Assembly (NCBI GenBank): GCA_963966185.1
Contig: CAWZYM010000283.1
Span: 1 to 64,000, forward strand
Source of the DNA: Rhabditoides inermis
Taxonomy: Eukaryota; Nematoda; Chromadorea; Rhabditida; Rhabditidae
Length of the DNA stretch: 64,000 nt
Direction of reading: 5' to 3'
Shown here: positions 33,658-45,340 of the stretch, one piece after another
Position numbering within the stretch: the stretch's first letter is position 1
Layout: every line of letters starts with the position of its first letter
Translations under genes and position numbers: made by a program
Notes under the pieces: model-generated
What the model saw: the letters and a program-made list of their open reading frames with translations, nothing else
What the model was told of the DNA's origin: nothing
The model's database searches: none

Positions 33658-34508
33658 GGAGTGGAATAGTTTCCTCCGGAATTCATACGCTCTCCGAGTT
33701 GCAGAATGGCAGACTGAGGATAGGACGCGGGTGGATGGCCCCGCCCCTCCAAACCCAAAATGGGGTCACAAAGACACGAGAGAGGGCAGAGAAGCTAGAG
33801 ATAGGATTAATTACCCCCACCCCTCCCGCTCAGTCTGGCAATGTAACACCCCAACACGGTGACGCAACAAGGTTTATCCAGAGACTCAGATAAACTATAG
33901 CTCAGATTGAGCCAAGTGATCAGTGGATCAAAAGCAGGAAGATGACAACGATCATCAAATACACGCTGAGATAGGCGGCGCGGTCACAGACGACCGACAG
34001 GTCCCTAAACGCTCATTCCTATTTACAGACCAGGTGGTTACTACTCACTCTTCGTCGAAGATGCATCGATGGCTCGGACAGTCATCGATATCGCACCACA
34101 CCTTCTCTCCAATCGGCATTCTGTAAATTGTTGTATCAATTATGCGGCCCCACATATTAGCAGTCATTGTTACTTACTCATATTACACGGCATCTAATCT
34201 AGCATACGGCATCACGTTATTATCACATATATTGCGAACAACACACTGTCACAGATAGCACATGAAATACTAAAATAGCAAGAACAGTAAAACACCATCC
34301 AGGATGGCTGTTTCAAGTGACAGTGTGAGCCTGGAGCACATGGCATCATAACCTTAACCCCATCCCTTGTCCTATTCACACCCATGTGAACCACATGACT
34401 TTAACCACATGTGCTCCCTCGATGATACACGCTTGTCCACGCCTCTCCAATAACTCTTCTAAGAGACGCATGCCCCCCCTGTACACCAATCCTTTTTGGG
34501 CGGGGGAG
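33658..34508 (+). other. 3' non-coding region of BEL element
   Basis: About 850 bp between the pol stop and the right LTR. A pyrimidine- and purine-asymmetric stretch and the polypurine tract gggcgggggag (34498-34508) lie at its end. No supported coding sequence. Confidence 0.7.
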
Positions 34509-34860
34509 TGTGGTAAATGCAGTCTCCACAGGAGATGTGAACGAGACGGAAAGGCAAGCACCGCCCTCTCGGGAGAGAGGGCGGGAGAGAGGAAATAAAG
34601 GCAGTAGCAAAAAGACAGCGGTATAGAGTGTGTGTCTATGTTTATGTTATGTTGCGTATAGTAAATCTCTCTCTCTCTCTCATATTGTGTACTGGTCTGA
34701 TGGCGGTTCCTCTGCGATCTTCGTTGTCTCCTCAATCTTCGGCGATTCCTGTTTATTGTTATGTTTATGTTTGGCCGATGTGTGGGGAAGCGCGTAGATG
34801 AGGGATTGGACGGACCGGGACGGTACGTTCCTAGACGTAGGAATAATATTGTTCTCGACA
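34509..34860 (+). repeat. Right LTR of BEL element
   Basis: 352 bp matching the left LTR, followed by the CAATA target duplication. Confidence 0.95.
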
Positions 34861-35460
34861 CAATAACACTTACTAGTGAAAAAGTGAAACGTATGATCAT
34901 TACGACATAATGCACAGACAAAAATAGCGATTGTGAAAAGTATAATCAATCAATCAATCAATCAATCGCCCACCCCGTCCTTGATCTCAGCCCCGGCCAC
35001 ATAGCACACCGCCTCGTCCTCGCAGATCGGAGTCCACATCTATCTAGTGTGCCTCTCCCACTCTGTGCGGTAACCTGAGAACAATGAGGAGTTGACAAAG
35101 CAGAGGGAGTAGTTCACAAATAAATAAGAAATAGAATCTCTGTTTCGGCCCATTATCCTGCAAAACATTCCTCCGCACGTTTGATTCTCCCTCGAAAAAG
35201 ACGCTCCAGAGACACATGCAATTAAGCAAGTAATCATTCAATAAAAGTATCATACGGACACTTAACCGAATCACTTAGCGATACCACAATTACAATACAC
35301 ATTACAAATCAGGTAAACTCTTTATAAGTCATCATGCAAAATGAAAAACATGCAAACAATACAATCGAACGATATGAAATATACTAATATGAAATAAACA
35401 GATAAACTGATAAACTGATAACCCCGCTGATAAACAAAAAAGCAGCAACTGTCACTCCAC

Positions 35461-38207
35461 TCAGTAAAAGAGGGGCTTGATTCGTCTGCGCGGCCCCGGC
35501 TCGGGGAGGCGGCAGGGTCGCGGCTGCCCGGTGGGCGAGGGGTGGTGGCAGACGCAGGCGCACCTCTCCCTCCTCTCCTCCCGCGCCCGCCGCGCCGCCT
35601 CGTTCGCCAGCCCGTCGGCCGTCTCGTTGCCGGCGATGCCGCTGTGCGCCGCCACGTGAAACAGATCCACCTTCTGCACAGCAACACATCATTTATTATT
35701 ATTAGAGACACTAGGTCTGTTCTAATCTGAGAAATGCGCGCAAAAAATTGCAGAAAGCACCACACTACTAGTTTCCACTCTTGGAGTTGAGTGCCACGGC
35801 GATTCACAGTTAATAATTTGTGGGTGGGCGGAGCTGCGCTACAAAAACGCGCGACTCGCGCGGAGCGTGTTACCAAAACACAAAACACAAAAAAGTCAGC
35901 TGGGATCGTGGCAAGACCAATCCATGGGCGGAGTCGAAAAGTGGGCGGAGTTTTGCGATCAAGCATGTCGATTTGAGACCTCTCGATTTTAAGCCCCGCC
36001 CCGTCGCGTGTCGCGCTTGTTTTGAGCTAGCGAGTTTATTCACTTGTGAATCGCCGTGAGTGCATGCAAACCTCGACCTCTCACCTGCAGACCAATGGCG
36101 CAGCGGAGCTGGTGGATATCGCGGATCAGATCCTGGTGATCCACGTCTTTTCCGCGGCTCGTCTTGAAGCCGTTCGACTCCCACTCAAGTGCGAGTATAA
36201 CTGATTCACACACACACACAACGACGCACCTTGTTAATGTGAACGTCGAGCGCCTTGCATGCGTAGTTCGAGTCGGTCGCCACCATCAGCCTGTCCCACT
36301 GGAACGCGCAGTGAACATCGCACGCCTGTGTAACCAATCAATAAGCGATATGCAAACTCGCAATTAAAAAGTGCACCGTTTCACCCCCCTCTCTCCCTCT
36401 CTTCCTACGGTCAGACACGGAGTGCTAGAAAAGCGACGTGTCCACCATCCGCACTCTGCGGCTGCTGGGCTGATTCTAACTGCATACCAGATGGAGAGCC
36501 TCCAATATAGCAGTGAGCTCGGCGCGCTGGCTCGTCTGACGGCCTCGCACCGCGCCCTGTCTGCTCAGCCCCGGAAAGCGGGGGCAGAACACGCCGTAAC
36601 CGGCCTGTAAGCAGTACAAGTACATCCTGGTTCAATCACAACCACTCACCGCTGCCCACGGCTTTCCGTTATCGAGACAGCACCCATCCGTCCAAATCCA
36701 AAGCTCCATGGCTAGAACATCACGCATTCATCAATCAATCAAAACGATAATCGATCAGAAATGACAACGGCACTCGCAACCGATTTGTTTTCGTTCACAC
36801 ACTCCACTCGCGAGCAAAAGAATCAAAACATTTATCCTTATCATACAATTCGTAGCTTAAAAGCAATAGAACAATGCGAACTTTAAAAAATATATAAAAT
36901 AGAAATGTATGTAACAAGTCTAAAGAAACTCGCTCACCTCCTCGTTGTCGGCCTCCTCGCTTCACCTCTTTCACCGCGTCGCCCGGTCTCTCAGCGTTCA
37001 CCTTCAAAAACACAATCAAGTATTATCATCATCATCATCATCATCATCATGCATGGCGCTCGGCGCTACTCTGTAATTGATGTTTGAGTTATGATCACAT
37101 AATGCGATACCGGATAAATTTTGAATTGAATTGATCATCATGCATAACCACAACCATGTTCGACGTATCACAATTTAGCAATACTAACGCCCAGCACGTG
37201 CGAGTAGCCGGTCTGCAATCTCGAATTGAACATGTAACTTATTTTAAAACTCCACATATTTACACCAGGCGACAAACTTGGGTTATTCACAAGCTGCAAG
37301 CTGGAAGAAAAGAGAAGTGTGCATACCAGGTGACCTGTATATTGTTGGCCTGCCAGTCGAGCTGGAGCATGAAGTCGATGTTGGTGCGCACCCGTCCAGC
37401 ACGAGCGCCACTATAAAACAAGTATTATATTTATTACAAACTATAGGGTATCCCCCATTTTCACGGTACGCGAATTATCGGCGGTCGGCCAGACAGGGGC
37501 GAAATGACGAGAATTTTATGCAAATTCAGCGTTTTTGGGTGTTTCTTGTCCAAAATACGGTAAAATCGAAAGAAAATTCACAATATTGAAAAACAGTCCT
37601 CTAAAGACACTATCGGGGCAGCCTCTCTCGAAAACCGGGAGCTGTAGCACAAGTCTGAAGGCAGTTAAAAAGTTTTCTAGATTTCCCCTATATAAGGGAC
37701 TGAAAAAAAGAATTTTTCAAACGATATCAATATAACAAAAACGAAATTCCGAAATCGGGAAAACAGTCCTCTAGGGAACACTGTCATGCAGCCGGAGTCG
37801 AATTTCTGTGAAGATTCATTAATTCCGAAAGAAGTTATAAGCTCTAGAAGATGGAAAGCTCTGCTTTATTAGACTTGCAAATGACCCTCATTTCCCTAAA
37901 ATCAGACCGCCAAGCGCGCGAATGATATCGCTCGGGCCGATAGAGCGGCTGAATGCGACGAAATGATGTCTGGAAAATATGCGGCTAGATTATTGCCGTA
38001 CCGTGAACCGGGGGGATACCCTATATAAGTATATCATTACATATTTAATTCATACTATAATCGTCTTGTTCAGCTATAACAATTCCGGATAAACCTCCGA
38101 CTAAAAAGGTGGGGGCGAAACAAGCGCACCTTCTCAGTGACAGGATGAATTTCTCGGCGTTGCTGTGCACCGTGACGCGCTTGTACTTGTACCGTGGCGC
38201 TTGGCGC
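35461..38207 (-). CDS. RNase H1 with complete catalytic domain
   Basis: Eight phase-consistent minus-strand exons: 38130-38207, 37335-37410, 36938-37001, 36650-36711, 36488-36604, 36230-36325, 36085-36183 and 35461-35673 (stop). The last five give a full RNase H1 domain that cleaves the RNA of RNA-DNA hybrids. Catalytic residues: Asp in WIWTDGCCLDNG, Glu in SQRAELTAI, Asp in VATDSNYA, Asp in GNETADGLA, plus His in AAHSGIAGNE. The KWESNGFKTSRGKDV segment is the basic protrusion. A 46-bp intron at 36184-36229 ends in the unusual acceptor CTTGAG. The three upstream exons encode VTVHSNAEKFILSL, FMLQLDWQANNIQ and VNAERPGDAVKEVKRGG, which look like the end of a second, degenerate RNase H domain fused in phase. 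No N-terminal hybrid-binding domain was seen. A MITE and a 3-kb foldback element lie in upstream introns. Confidence 0.85.
37442..38025. mobile_element. MITE of 584 bp in an RNase H1 intron
   Basis: It begins tatagggtatccccc and ends gggggataccctata. The inverted ends continue for about 27 bp with mismatches (ttcacggtac and its complement). The internal sequence has no gene. A TA or TATA target duplication is possible. It fills the intron between exons 37335-37410 and 38130-38207. Confidence 0.75.
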
Positions 38208-38376
38208 CTACAGACAAGATGAAATCACATGGCATGAAAATGTCACTGAACACCACTCGGGAAAGTGGCGGCGGATACGCGGTGGAGTCAAGATCTCGAC
38301 AGGTGAAGCGTACGAGGACCACAATCACGCCGTCGTGTACGTCTCCATCAAATGGTTTCGCGAGTTTCGACACCTA

Positions 38377-41300
38377 CACTACTCGCCACATGGAATAGCA
38401 AAAGTGTGGGCCCGAGTGCCCCCGGTGTGGGCCCGAGTGGGCCCGCGCCCCGTATTCGATCATATCGAAATATTTTCTTATGAAATTTTGTATGCATAAT
38501 GAGAAAAGCATTCCGCATCGATCTGCGTTTACAGAATTTTGAAATTTTGATTTTGATTTTTCCGGGGTCACACCCTGTGGGACCGGCGGTCCCACTGAGT
38601 GTCCCCGGTGTGGGACCGTGTGGGCCCGACGGGCTCACTCTGTGTCCCCGGTGTGGGACCGTGTGGGCCCACACACGATATCTTCCTATTTCGCCATTTT
38701 CATTGAAAACAAACATTACTAACGTATTCCACATAGTGTATTTAGGCTGGAAACATGTTTTGAGCGAAAAAATAAAACATGTTTCACTCATCATGACATC
38801 ATGAGATGACGTCACTTTGCCGTTTCGGCAGGTCGCAATTTTCCGCTTTTCATTAAAAAAAAACTACTCTAGTGTTTATTGTTTTGTTTGTAAGCTACGT
38901 GTGGAATCTGATTTTCTTATTTGAATTGCATATATGATTGATATATGATTGGTCCCCCGATAAAGCGAACCCTCTTTAGTGCATCCAGTCCCCTCTATTG
39001 TCATCCAATAGCATATGGCTACTTTGCCTTCAGCGGTTACAGTCTGCTGCGCGACTGGTGGTGTCATGGGGTCAACTTCTGAAAAGACACTCGAAATGTC
39101 AAAATGCACTTATAATAAAACACAAATATTAAAATCGATTAAGTCTCGTTTTCCGAATCAGGAATATACCATGTTTCATAGGGTTCCGATGAAGTTCAAC
39201 ATATTCCGTTCAATACCCACGTTATCATTCATACAGTACTCACGTGACGCACATGCATCCATGCATGGGTGCCACGAGTGAGCGTGGGCAGTGAGAGAGA
39301 GCGTGGCGTCCGATCAAAATGTGAACTGCACCACTCAACTTCCCATCTTTTACTCATTATTGTCTTAATGTTGTTTCAGCAATTCGTTTTCATGATTACC
39401 ACAACTTTTTCACACATGACTCTTGTTTCGAGAACCCGGTGCGAGAGGGGAGGGGGCGGGGCGTAGAGGAGTCGCGTCCCTCTGGCTGTGCCCTGCCACA
39501 GGCGGGCGAGACTGCGACGCAATAACATATCTGACTTCCCCATTTCAACTTCATGAATTCAAAATTTATCAATCTGAAATTGTTCTCAGTTTGTCACAAA
39601 CTTTTAGTGCTTCAAAAAGATGTATCATAAGGACATACGCAACTAACACCATGAAGTCCACGCTTTCAGACCAGTCTCGTTTGCGCACGGCGTTATTTGA
39701 GAAACCAGCTACAATTTTTGTTGCACTGTTTTTGCCTCGTTGAGACAAGTAAAATGACATCTTATTTTCGAAATTTGGACCATTTTGAACACATCCATGA
39801 ATTGCCACCCTGACTAATTGCCAGTTAAAGATGAGTGACTGTGTGGCGGCGTGGCTTGATACCAAGACTCAGCATTTTGCCAAAGGGAAAGAGCCATAAA
39901 ATAGGGAGTTGGAGGTATATTTGCGCATTCACTCATCTTTAACTGGCAATTAGTCCGGGTGGCAATTCCTGGATGTGTTCAAAATGGTCCAAATTTCAAA
40001 AATAAGATGTCATTTTACTTGTCTGAACGAGACAAAAACAGTGCAACAAAAATCGTAGCTGGTTTCTCAAATAACGCCGTGCGCAAACGAGACTGGTCTG
40101 AAAGCGTGGACTTCATGGTGTTAGTTGCTTATGTCCTTATGAGACCTCTTTTTGAAGCTCTAAATGTTTGTGACAAACTGAGAACAATTTTGGATTGAGC
40201 AATTTTTAATTCATGAAGTTGAAGTGGGGAAGTCAGATATGTTATCGCGTCGCAGTCTCGCCCGCCTGTGGCAGGGCACAGCCAGAGAGACGCGACTTCT
40301 CTACGCCCCGCCCCCTCCCCTCTCGCACCGGGTTCTCGAAACAAGAGTCGTGTGTGAAAAAGTTGTGAAAATCATGAAAAGGAAATGCTGAAACAACATT
40401 AAGACAATAATGAGTAAAAGATGGGAAGTTGAGTGGTGCAGTTCACATTTTGATCGGACGCCACGCTCTCTCTCACTGCCCACGCTCACTCGTGGCACCC
40501 ATGCATGGATGCATGTGCGTCACGTGAGTACTGTATGAATGATAACGTGGGTATTGAACGGAATATGTTGAACTTCATCGGAACCCTATGAAACATGGTA
40601 TATTCCTGATTCGGAAAACGAGGCTTAATCGACTTTAATATCTGTGTTTTATTATAAGTGCATTTTGACATTTCGAGTGTCTTTTCAGAAGTTGACCCAG
40701 TGACACCACCAGTCGCGCAGCAGACTGTAACCGCTGAAGGCAAAGTAGCCATATGCTATTGGATGACAATAGAGGGGACTGGATGCACTAAAGAGGGTTC
40801 GCTTTATCGGGGGACCAATCATATATCAACCATATATGCAATTCAAATAAAAAAATCAGATTCCAAACGTAGCTTTACAAACAAAACAATAAACACTAGA
40901 GTAGTTTTTTAATGAAAGCGGAAAAGTGTTACCTGTCGAAACGGCAAAGTGACGTCATCTCATGATGTCATGATGAGTGAAACATGTTTTATTTTTTTCG
41001 CTCAAAACATAGTTTCCAGCCTAAATACACTATGTGGAATACGTTAGTAATGTTTGTTTTCGATGAAAATGGCGAAATAGGAAGATATCGTGTGTGGGCC
41101 CACACGGTCCCACACCGGGGGCACAGAGTGAGCCCGTCGGGCCCACACGGTCCCACACCGGGGACACTCAGTGGGACCGCCGGTCCCACAGGGTGTGAGC
41201 CCGGAAAATCAAAATCAAAATTTCAAAATTCTGTAAACGCAGATCGATGCGGAATGCTTTTCTCATTATGCATACAAAATTTCATAAGAAAATATTTCGA

Positions 41301-41388
41301 TATGATCGAATACGGGGCGCGGGCCCACTCGGGCCCACACCGGGGGCACTCGGGCCCACACTTTTGCTATTCCATGTGGCGAGTAGTG
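38377..41388. mobile_element. Foldback element, 3.0 kb, arms of about 1.46 kb
   Basis: The left arm (38377-39838) and right arm (about 39928-41388) are near-identical reverse complements around a loop of about 90 bp. The ends are CACTACTCGCC and GGCGAGTAGTG, with TA on both sides (38375-38376 and 41389-41390), as for a TA target duplication. The outer parts carry repeated G/C-rich blocks based on gtgtgggcccgagtg and gtgtgggaccgtgtgggccc. Open frames in the two arms are mirror images of each other and show no transposase. It lies upstream of the first recognised RNase H1 exon. Confidence 0.85.
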
Positions 41389-41469
41389 TACCACTTGAGC
41401 CTACCAGGAGTCTCGCACAAAAAACAAATAACGAACCGAACGCGAATATATAAATTAATATAAACCAAC

Positions 41470-41566
41470 CTTGGGCCCTGCGTCGCTGCGGATCATCCGG
41501 AGACGTACGCGACGACGTGATCGGTTCCGCGTTGCTCACGCGACCAGCCGCAGACGGCAAAACCAT
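41470..41566 (-). CDS. Candidate upstream exon of the RNase H1 gene
   Basis: An ATG directly after an acceptor opens a 97-base exon with product including LPSAAGRVSNAEPITSSRT, ending at a GTTGGT donor. The phase it leaves does not fit exon 38130-38207 directly, so a further exon or a different gene would be needed. Confidence 0.3.
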
Positions 41567-42866
41567 CTGGATACATTGTACAATCAATGAACCATGTTTT
41601 TAAACATCAAGAACAAAACAATACGAAACAACAAAAATGCAAAAGTCGCGAAAATTGAACGTATAGTGAGGAATACCACTGGGCGAGTGTGAGCACCATG
41701 TTACACCAAACTCAAAAAAATGAATGTGAGGCGAGGTATGGGAATACACTGACAAAACTGCGCTACTAGCACGCGGGTAAGACGCCGGTAAGGCCGGTTT
41801 GCTACTAGCGCGCCGGTAAAACGCCGCTAAAAAGCGGTTAGCAATATTTTTGTACGTATGACGGTAAAGGCTGGTAAAACGCGGGTAAAACGCCGCTAAG
41901 ATGCCGTTTGTGATTTCACTTCGCATTGTTGTCATAACCGATTTTCGACACGGATTTGAAATTGGTTATGTTAGCGCCCCATTCTTTTATTGTTGTTTTT
42001 GTTGTGTGTTTGAAGTTATTTGTTGTTGAAATCAGACATATCAGTACACGTGACGTCATAGGTGCATGACGTCATGTGTACTGATCATGTACTGTTTTCG
42101 TTCGTTTCTTTTCATTTGCGTTTACATCTTTTTTGGCGTCACGCGGATACTTTTGAATCATTCCGCGATTTCATGTTTCATTGGGACCGGGTAAAACGCG
42201 GCCCTGGCCCGTGGCCCGTGGCCTTTGAGTGGTATAATGCGGCCCGTGGCCATGTGGCCCTGAATTAGTGTTATTGTTATTAATGTGTATTATCTTTCAA
42301 AGCACAAACGACATGTAACTGATGATATAAACTTAGGTTCACCTTAAAATTACTATATTTCACAATTATATTCATGTACGAAACTGTATTTCACATTCAA
42401 ACAGTGGCCACCACTCTGAATCCGACGCGACCAGACCATTCTGTCTACCTTCCAATCAGAACTTTCTATTCTAATTATGCATACCAATCAATTAGACATC
42501 CATTTACCAGAAAAGAAAACACTAACGACATTTCAATAGACACTCTCACTAGCCCCGTATACCGTGCGTGGCTCTCTCTTTCCACTGCGGCCACCACTCT
42601 GAATCCGATGCGGCCCGGCCATTCTTCCTTCCAATCAGAACTTTTCATTCCAATGATGCATACCTATCAATTAGACACCTCTCTACTAGAAAACATCCTT
42701 CCTCGTAGTTGCTCTTCCTTTCCTCGTCCCTGCTCGTGCCATCGCAATCGGGTGCGCGTGTGGAAGGTGCGCCCGATGAGTGAGTGCTCGCTCTGCTCGG
42801 TCTGCTCGCACGTGGTGTAGCTTTCACATGGAGTGAACTCTACTTGGTTTCTTTCACTCACAGGCA

Positions 42867-44830
42867 CTACGTACGTAGGGCTGTTACTCTCGGCACTCTC
42901 GACTCTTTCGGTTCACTCCATTCATCACTCCATTGTAGGTGAGGGCGACCAGGTTTGCCCATATTTGGCGGCTTTTGCCCATATTTGGCGGCTTCCGTCT
43001 GCCGTCGTATCTCCTTGCACGGAACCTTGTTCAGTAAAGTCAGTCCGAGCATATTTCTTTCCATTCTTCTTTGAACAGTCCTCAGCTTCTGTAGATCTTC
43101 TCTTCGAAGACTCCAAGTCTCGGCAGCGTAGGTGAGCGCGGGTAGAACTGCCATCCGAAACACTTTCCTTCGCAGTCGCATCGGTGCGCTCTTCAGCATC
43201 AAGAACTGGCCATGGCGGAAGAAAACGCCCCAGCCAGCCTGTACTCTCCTCGTCACTTCCACTCGATCGTCGGTCATGAAGCTGAGAGATCGGCCCAGGT
43301 AGACAAATTTGTCCACGTACTCCACTTCTCCTCCGTCCAGTCGGATGCTCTTCTTCGGCCCGTTGCTTATCACCACTGTCTTCTTCCTGTTCGCGTACAG
43401 TCCGTAGTCGCTGGTCGCTGCTCTTCTCCGCCAGTTCCTCCAGCATCCTTTGTGCAGCCGAAGGTGAGCGTGCAAAAAGGATGATGTCATCAGCATAGCA
43501 CAGATGAGTCAGCTTCTGTCCTCCAATATCCAGTCCGGCTCCAACAAAATCGAAGTCCAGTTTGGCACAGATTTCAGCGAGCACGCAGTTGAACAAATGC
43601 GGAGATAGCGGGCAGCCTTGGCGCACTCCTTTATTCACTTCGATTTCAGCCGGTGTCCCTCGAACACTCACCTTCGTCTTGCCGTCGTTGTAGATGCTCT
43701 GCAGCAGTCGGATGTAGGCGGGGTGCACTCTACACCTCTTCAGCGCGAGCCACGTGTGGTTGTGTTCGACCGAGTCGTAGGCCTTGGCAAAGTCCACGAA
43801 AACAAGGTAGCCGTGGTAGCCGTGGCGATAGAGCTTGTAGATCACTTCGCGTGTAACTAGAATGTGGTCGTTGTAGCTGAATCCTCTCCGAAAGCCGGCC
43901 TGCTCCCGCGGCTGCTGCACCTCCAATGACGGGCCTGCAGTTGCCGATGTCGAGTGGGTCGCCCTTCTTGTACACCAGCGATACCAGGGAGTTGGCCATG
44001 TCGTCAGCGATCCTCCCTCCAGTGAGAGAGGTGTTGAACAGCGCGGCAACGTACTCCAGCAGCGAATCGGCGGCGCGTACAGCAGGCTCTCCGTCGATAT
44101 CCGGTCGGGTCCGCGGGCGACATTGCTCTTCATCAGCACCAGCACTCGACGAATATCCTTGGCATTGAACTCCTCCGGCTGCGGGCCATCCACGTCGAAT
44201 GACGGAAACGGTAGCCAGCCAGTGTTGAAGAGCGTGTTGTAGAACAGGCAGATGACGTCGCACACATCAGAGGGGCGAGTGGTCATCATGTTGTCGACAG
44301 CTCGCAGGCTTCCCATCAGTGTCCTCGAAACCTCCTCTCCTCGCAGAGCTTTCCGTGACGCTATTCCTTTCTTATAGAGTGCCATGTGTCGTTTCTCCAG
44401 GTTATTCTCGATGGCAGCTCGAATTACCTTGTTCAGAAGTGTGAGAGAGATCCTGGAGTGGACGTCGTTTTTCCTTTGCAGCAGTTTCCGTTGTCTGAAC
44501 AGATCCAGAGTGGTGGCTGACAGTCGTGGGTCGCGCGGCATCATCGTAGACGTAGTCCATTCCGCAGCCTTGACCGTGGCGCACAGGATACGATAGTGTA
44601 CCGTATCACCCGACGAGCGCGGCCGCGGCGTTCTCGACAGCAGCTCTTCCATCTTCTTCCCATACTCTCTCCATTTCGTCTTCAGTCTTCCCTTCGTCTT
44701 CGGCTTCTTCTTCGGCAAGTGTACTCGCAGCTCCATCCGGACCATCCGGTGGTCAGACCGGAAGTCGAACTGGTTCACGACTCGGCAACTCCGCACTCTG
44801 TCCAGAAACTGGCCATGTATGGGTGCAGAG
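42867..44830 (-). pseudogene. RTE-like LINE, 5'-truncated, frameshifted
   Basis: On the minus strand it begins inside the end of an AP-endonuclease domain (FDFRSDHRMVRMEL). It continues through a reverse transcriptase with VFVDFAKAYDSVEHN (motif A), VNKGVRQGCPLSPHLFN (motif B) and LCYADDIILFARS (motif C), to a C-terminal region typical of RTE-type elements (YLGRSLSF, PALTYAAETWSL, VQRRMERNMLGL). The frame breaks near 44080, 43930 and 43480, so it cannot make an intact protein. The 5' end abuts the C-terminal part of a different LINE at about 44820. Confidence 0.8.
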
Positions 44831-45340
44831 ACACTTTGTATCCCAGTTCTCTATAGGTTTCGGCTATTCCCGTGTATTTCTCAATCTTTTCAGCGACGGC
44901 GCGCTCGAATGACTTGACTCCGTTTCCGAATGAAACGCGCACATCCACTATGACTCCCTCTTTTTCGCCCTCTTGTTTCAGTTCTCGTTGCATGTTGTGC
45001 ACACGCGGTCCGCCAAAGCGTTTTGCATCGTGAATTTCCTTCCAATAGAAGCTCATTCCTTTGATATTGCACTTGTCTAGTGCCGCAGCCATTCTTCTCT
45101 TCAGTAGGTGCATCGTTTTCGAGTCAGTTATCGATTTTTTTGCTCGTGGTCAGCAGCCTGCATCTCGACTATCAGCTGATCATTGTCCCATTTCACTTCG
45201 AACAAGTGCAGTTTTCGTCTCATATGTCTCGTTGCCTCACGGCAGTTTCTTATCATATTGGTCTGTCCACCGCATGTTATTCCACGGTATCCGACGTTTT
45301 CGTCATTCAGATATCTCGCACTTTGTACGCAATCCACAGT
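44775..45340 (-). pseudogene. R2/NeSL-type LINE C-terminus (zinc knuckle and REL endonuclease)
   Basis: On the minus strand a CCHC-like segment (GITCGGQTNMIRNCREATRH) precedes a restriction-like endonuclease domain with the Val-Asp-Val core (GVIVDVRVSFGNGVKSFER) and a following EKIEKYTGIAETYRELGYKV helix. This is the C-terminal arrangement of R2/NeSL-type site-specific LINEs. It ends where the RTE-like relic begins. Confidence 0.55.

Larger units (their letters stand above)
25780..34865 (+). mobile_element. BEL/Pao LTR retrotransposon, 9,076 bp, with CAATA target duplication
   Basis: Left LTR 25785-26136 and right LTR 34509-34860 are both 352 bp and look identical, starting TGTGGTAAATGC and ending TTCTCGACA. 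The 5-bp CAATA occurs on each side (25780-25784 and 34861-34865). A tRNA-Gly primer-binding site follows the left LTR, and a purine-rich stretch (gggcgggggag) precedes the right LTR. Inside are gag, protease, a truncated reverse transcriptase, RNase H and integrase. Identical LTRs mean recent insertion, but the RT catalytic core is deleted, so the copy must have been mobilised by proteins of another element, or lost its RT after insertion. It sits in an intron of the degenerate RNase H paralogue, in the opposite orientation to that gene. Confidence 0.95.
24050..35039 (-). pseudogene. Degenerate RNase H1 paralogue split by a BEL element
   Basis: Four minus-strand exons, all phase 0, join in one frame: 34974-35039, 25330-25452, 24702-24785 and 24050-24142. 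The order matches an RNase H fold: CYVAGAEIKDG (the usual TDG-C-NNG strand), FFGEGDSRNWRSERL, SMRAAELAA (the RAEL helix with its catalytic Glu), LLTDSQWLKDAV (the TDS strand with its Asp), and KWKLSGWVDEEGAA (the K-W-x-x-x-G-W basic protrusion of RNase H1). The first catalytic Asp is missing, because the strand reads VAG instead of TDG. The last helix with HSG and GNE-x-AD was not found. The 9.5-kb first intron is almost entirely the BEL element. It lies about 420 bp downstream of the intact RNase H1 domain on the same strand, so a tandem duplication is likely. I call it a pseudogene or diverged copy. Confidence 0.6.

Noticed and set aside
34030..34125. A minus-strand open exon with product IGEKVWCDIDDCPSHRCIFD and plausible splice sites.
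   Set aside because: It lies inside the BEL element, antisense to it, between pol and the right LTR. It is more likely a chance frame than part of the flanking RNase H paralogue.
39015..40912. Matching 88- and 78-codon frames on both strands.
   Set aside because: They are mirror copies in the arms of the foldback element, with no recognisable domain.
42925..44796. A single intact 623-codon reverse transcriptase gene.
   Set aside because: Conserved RT segments switch frame at least three times within it, so the long frame is only partly the true coding frame.
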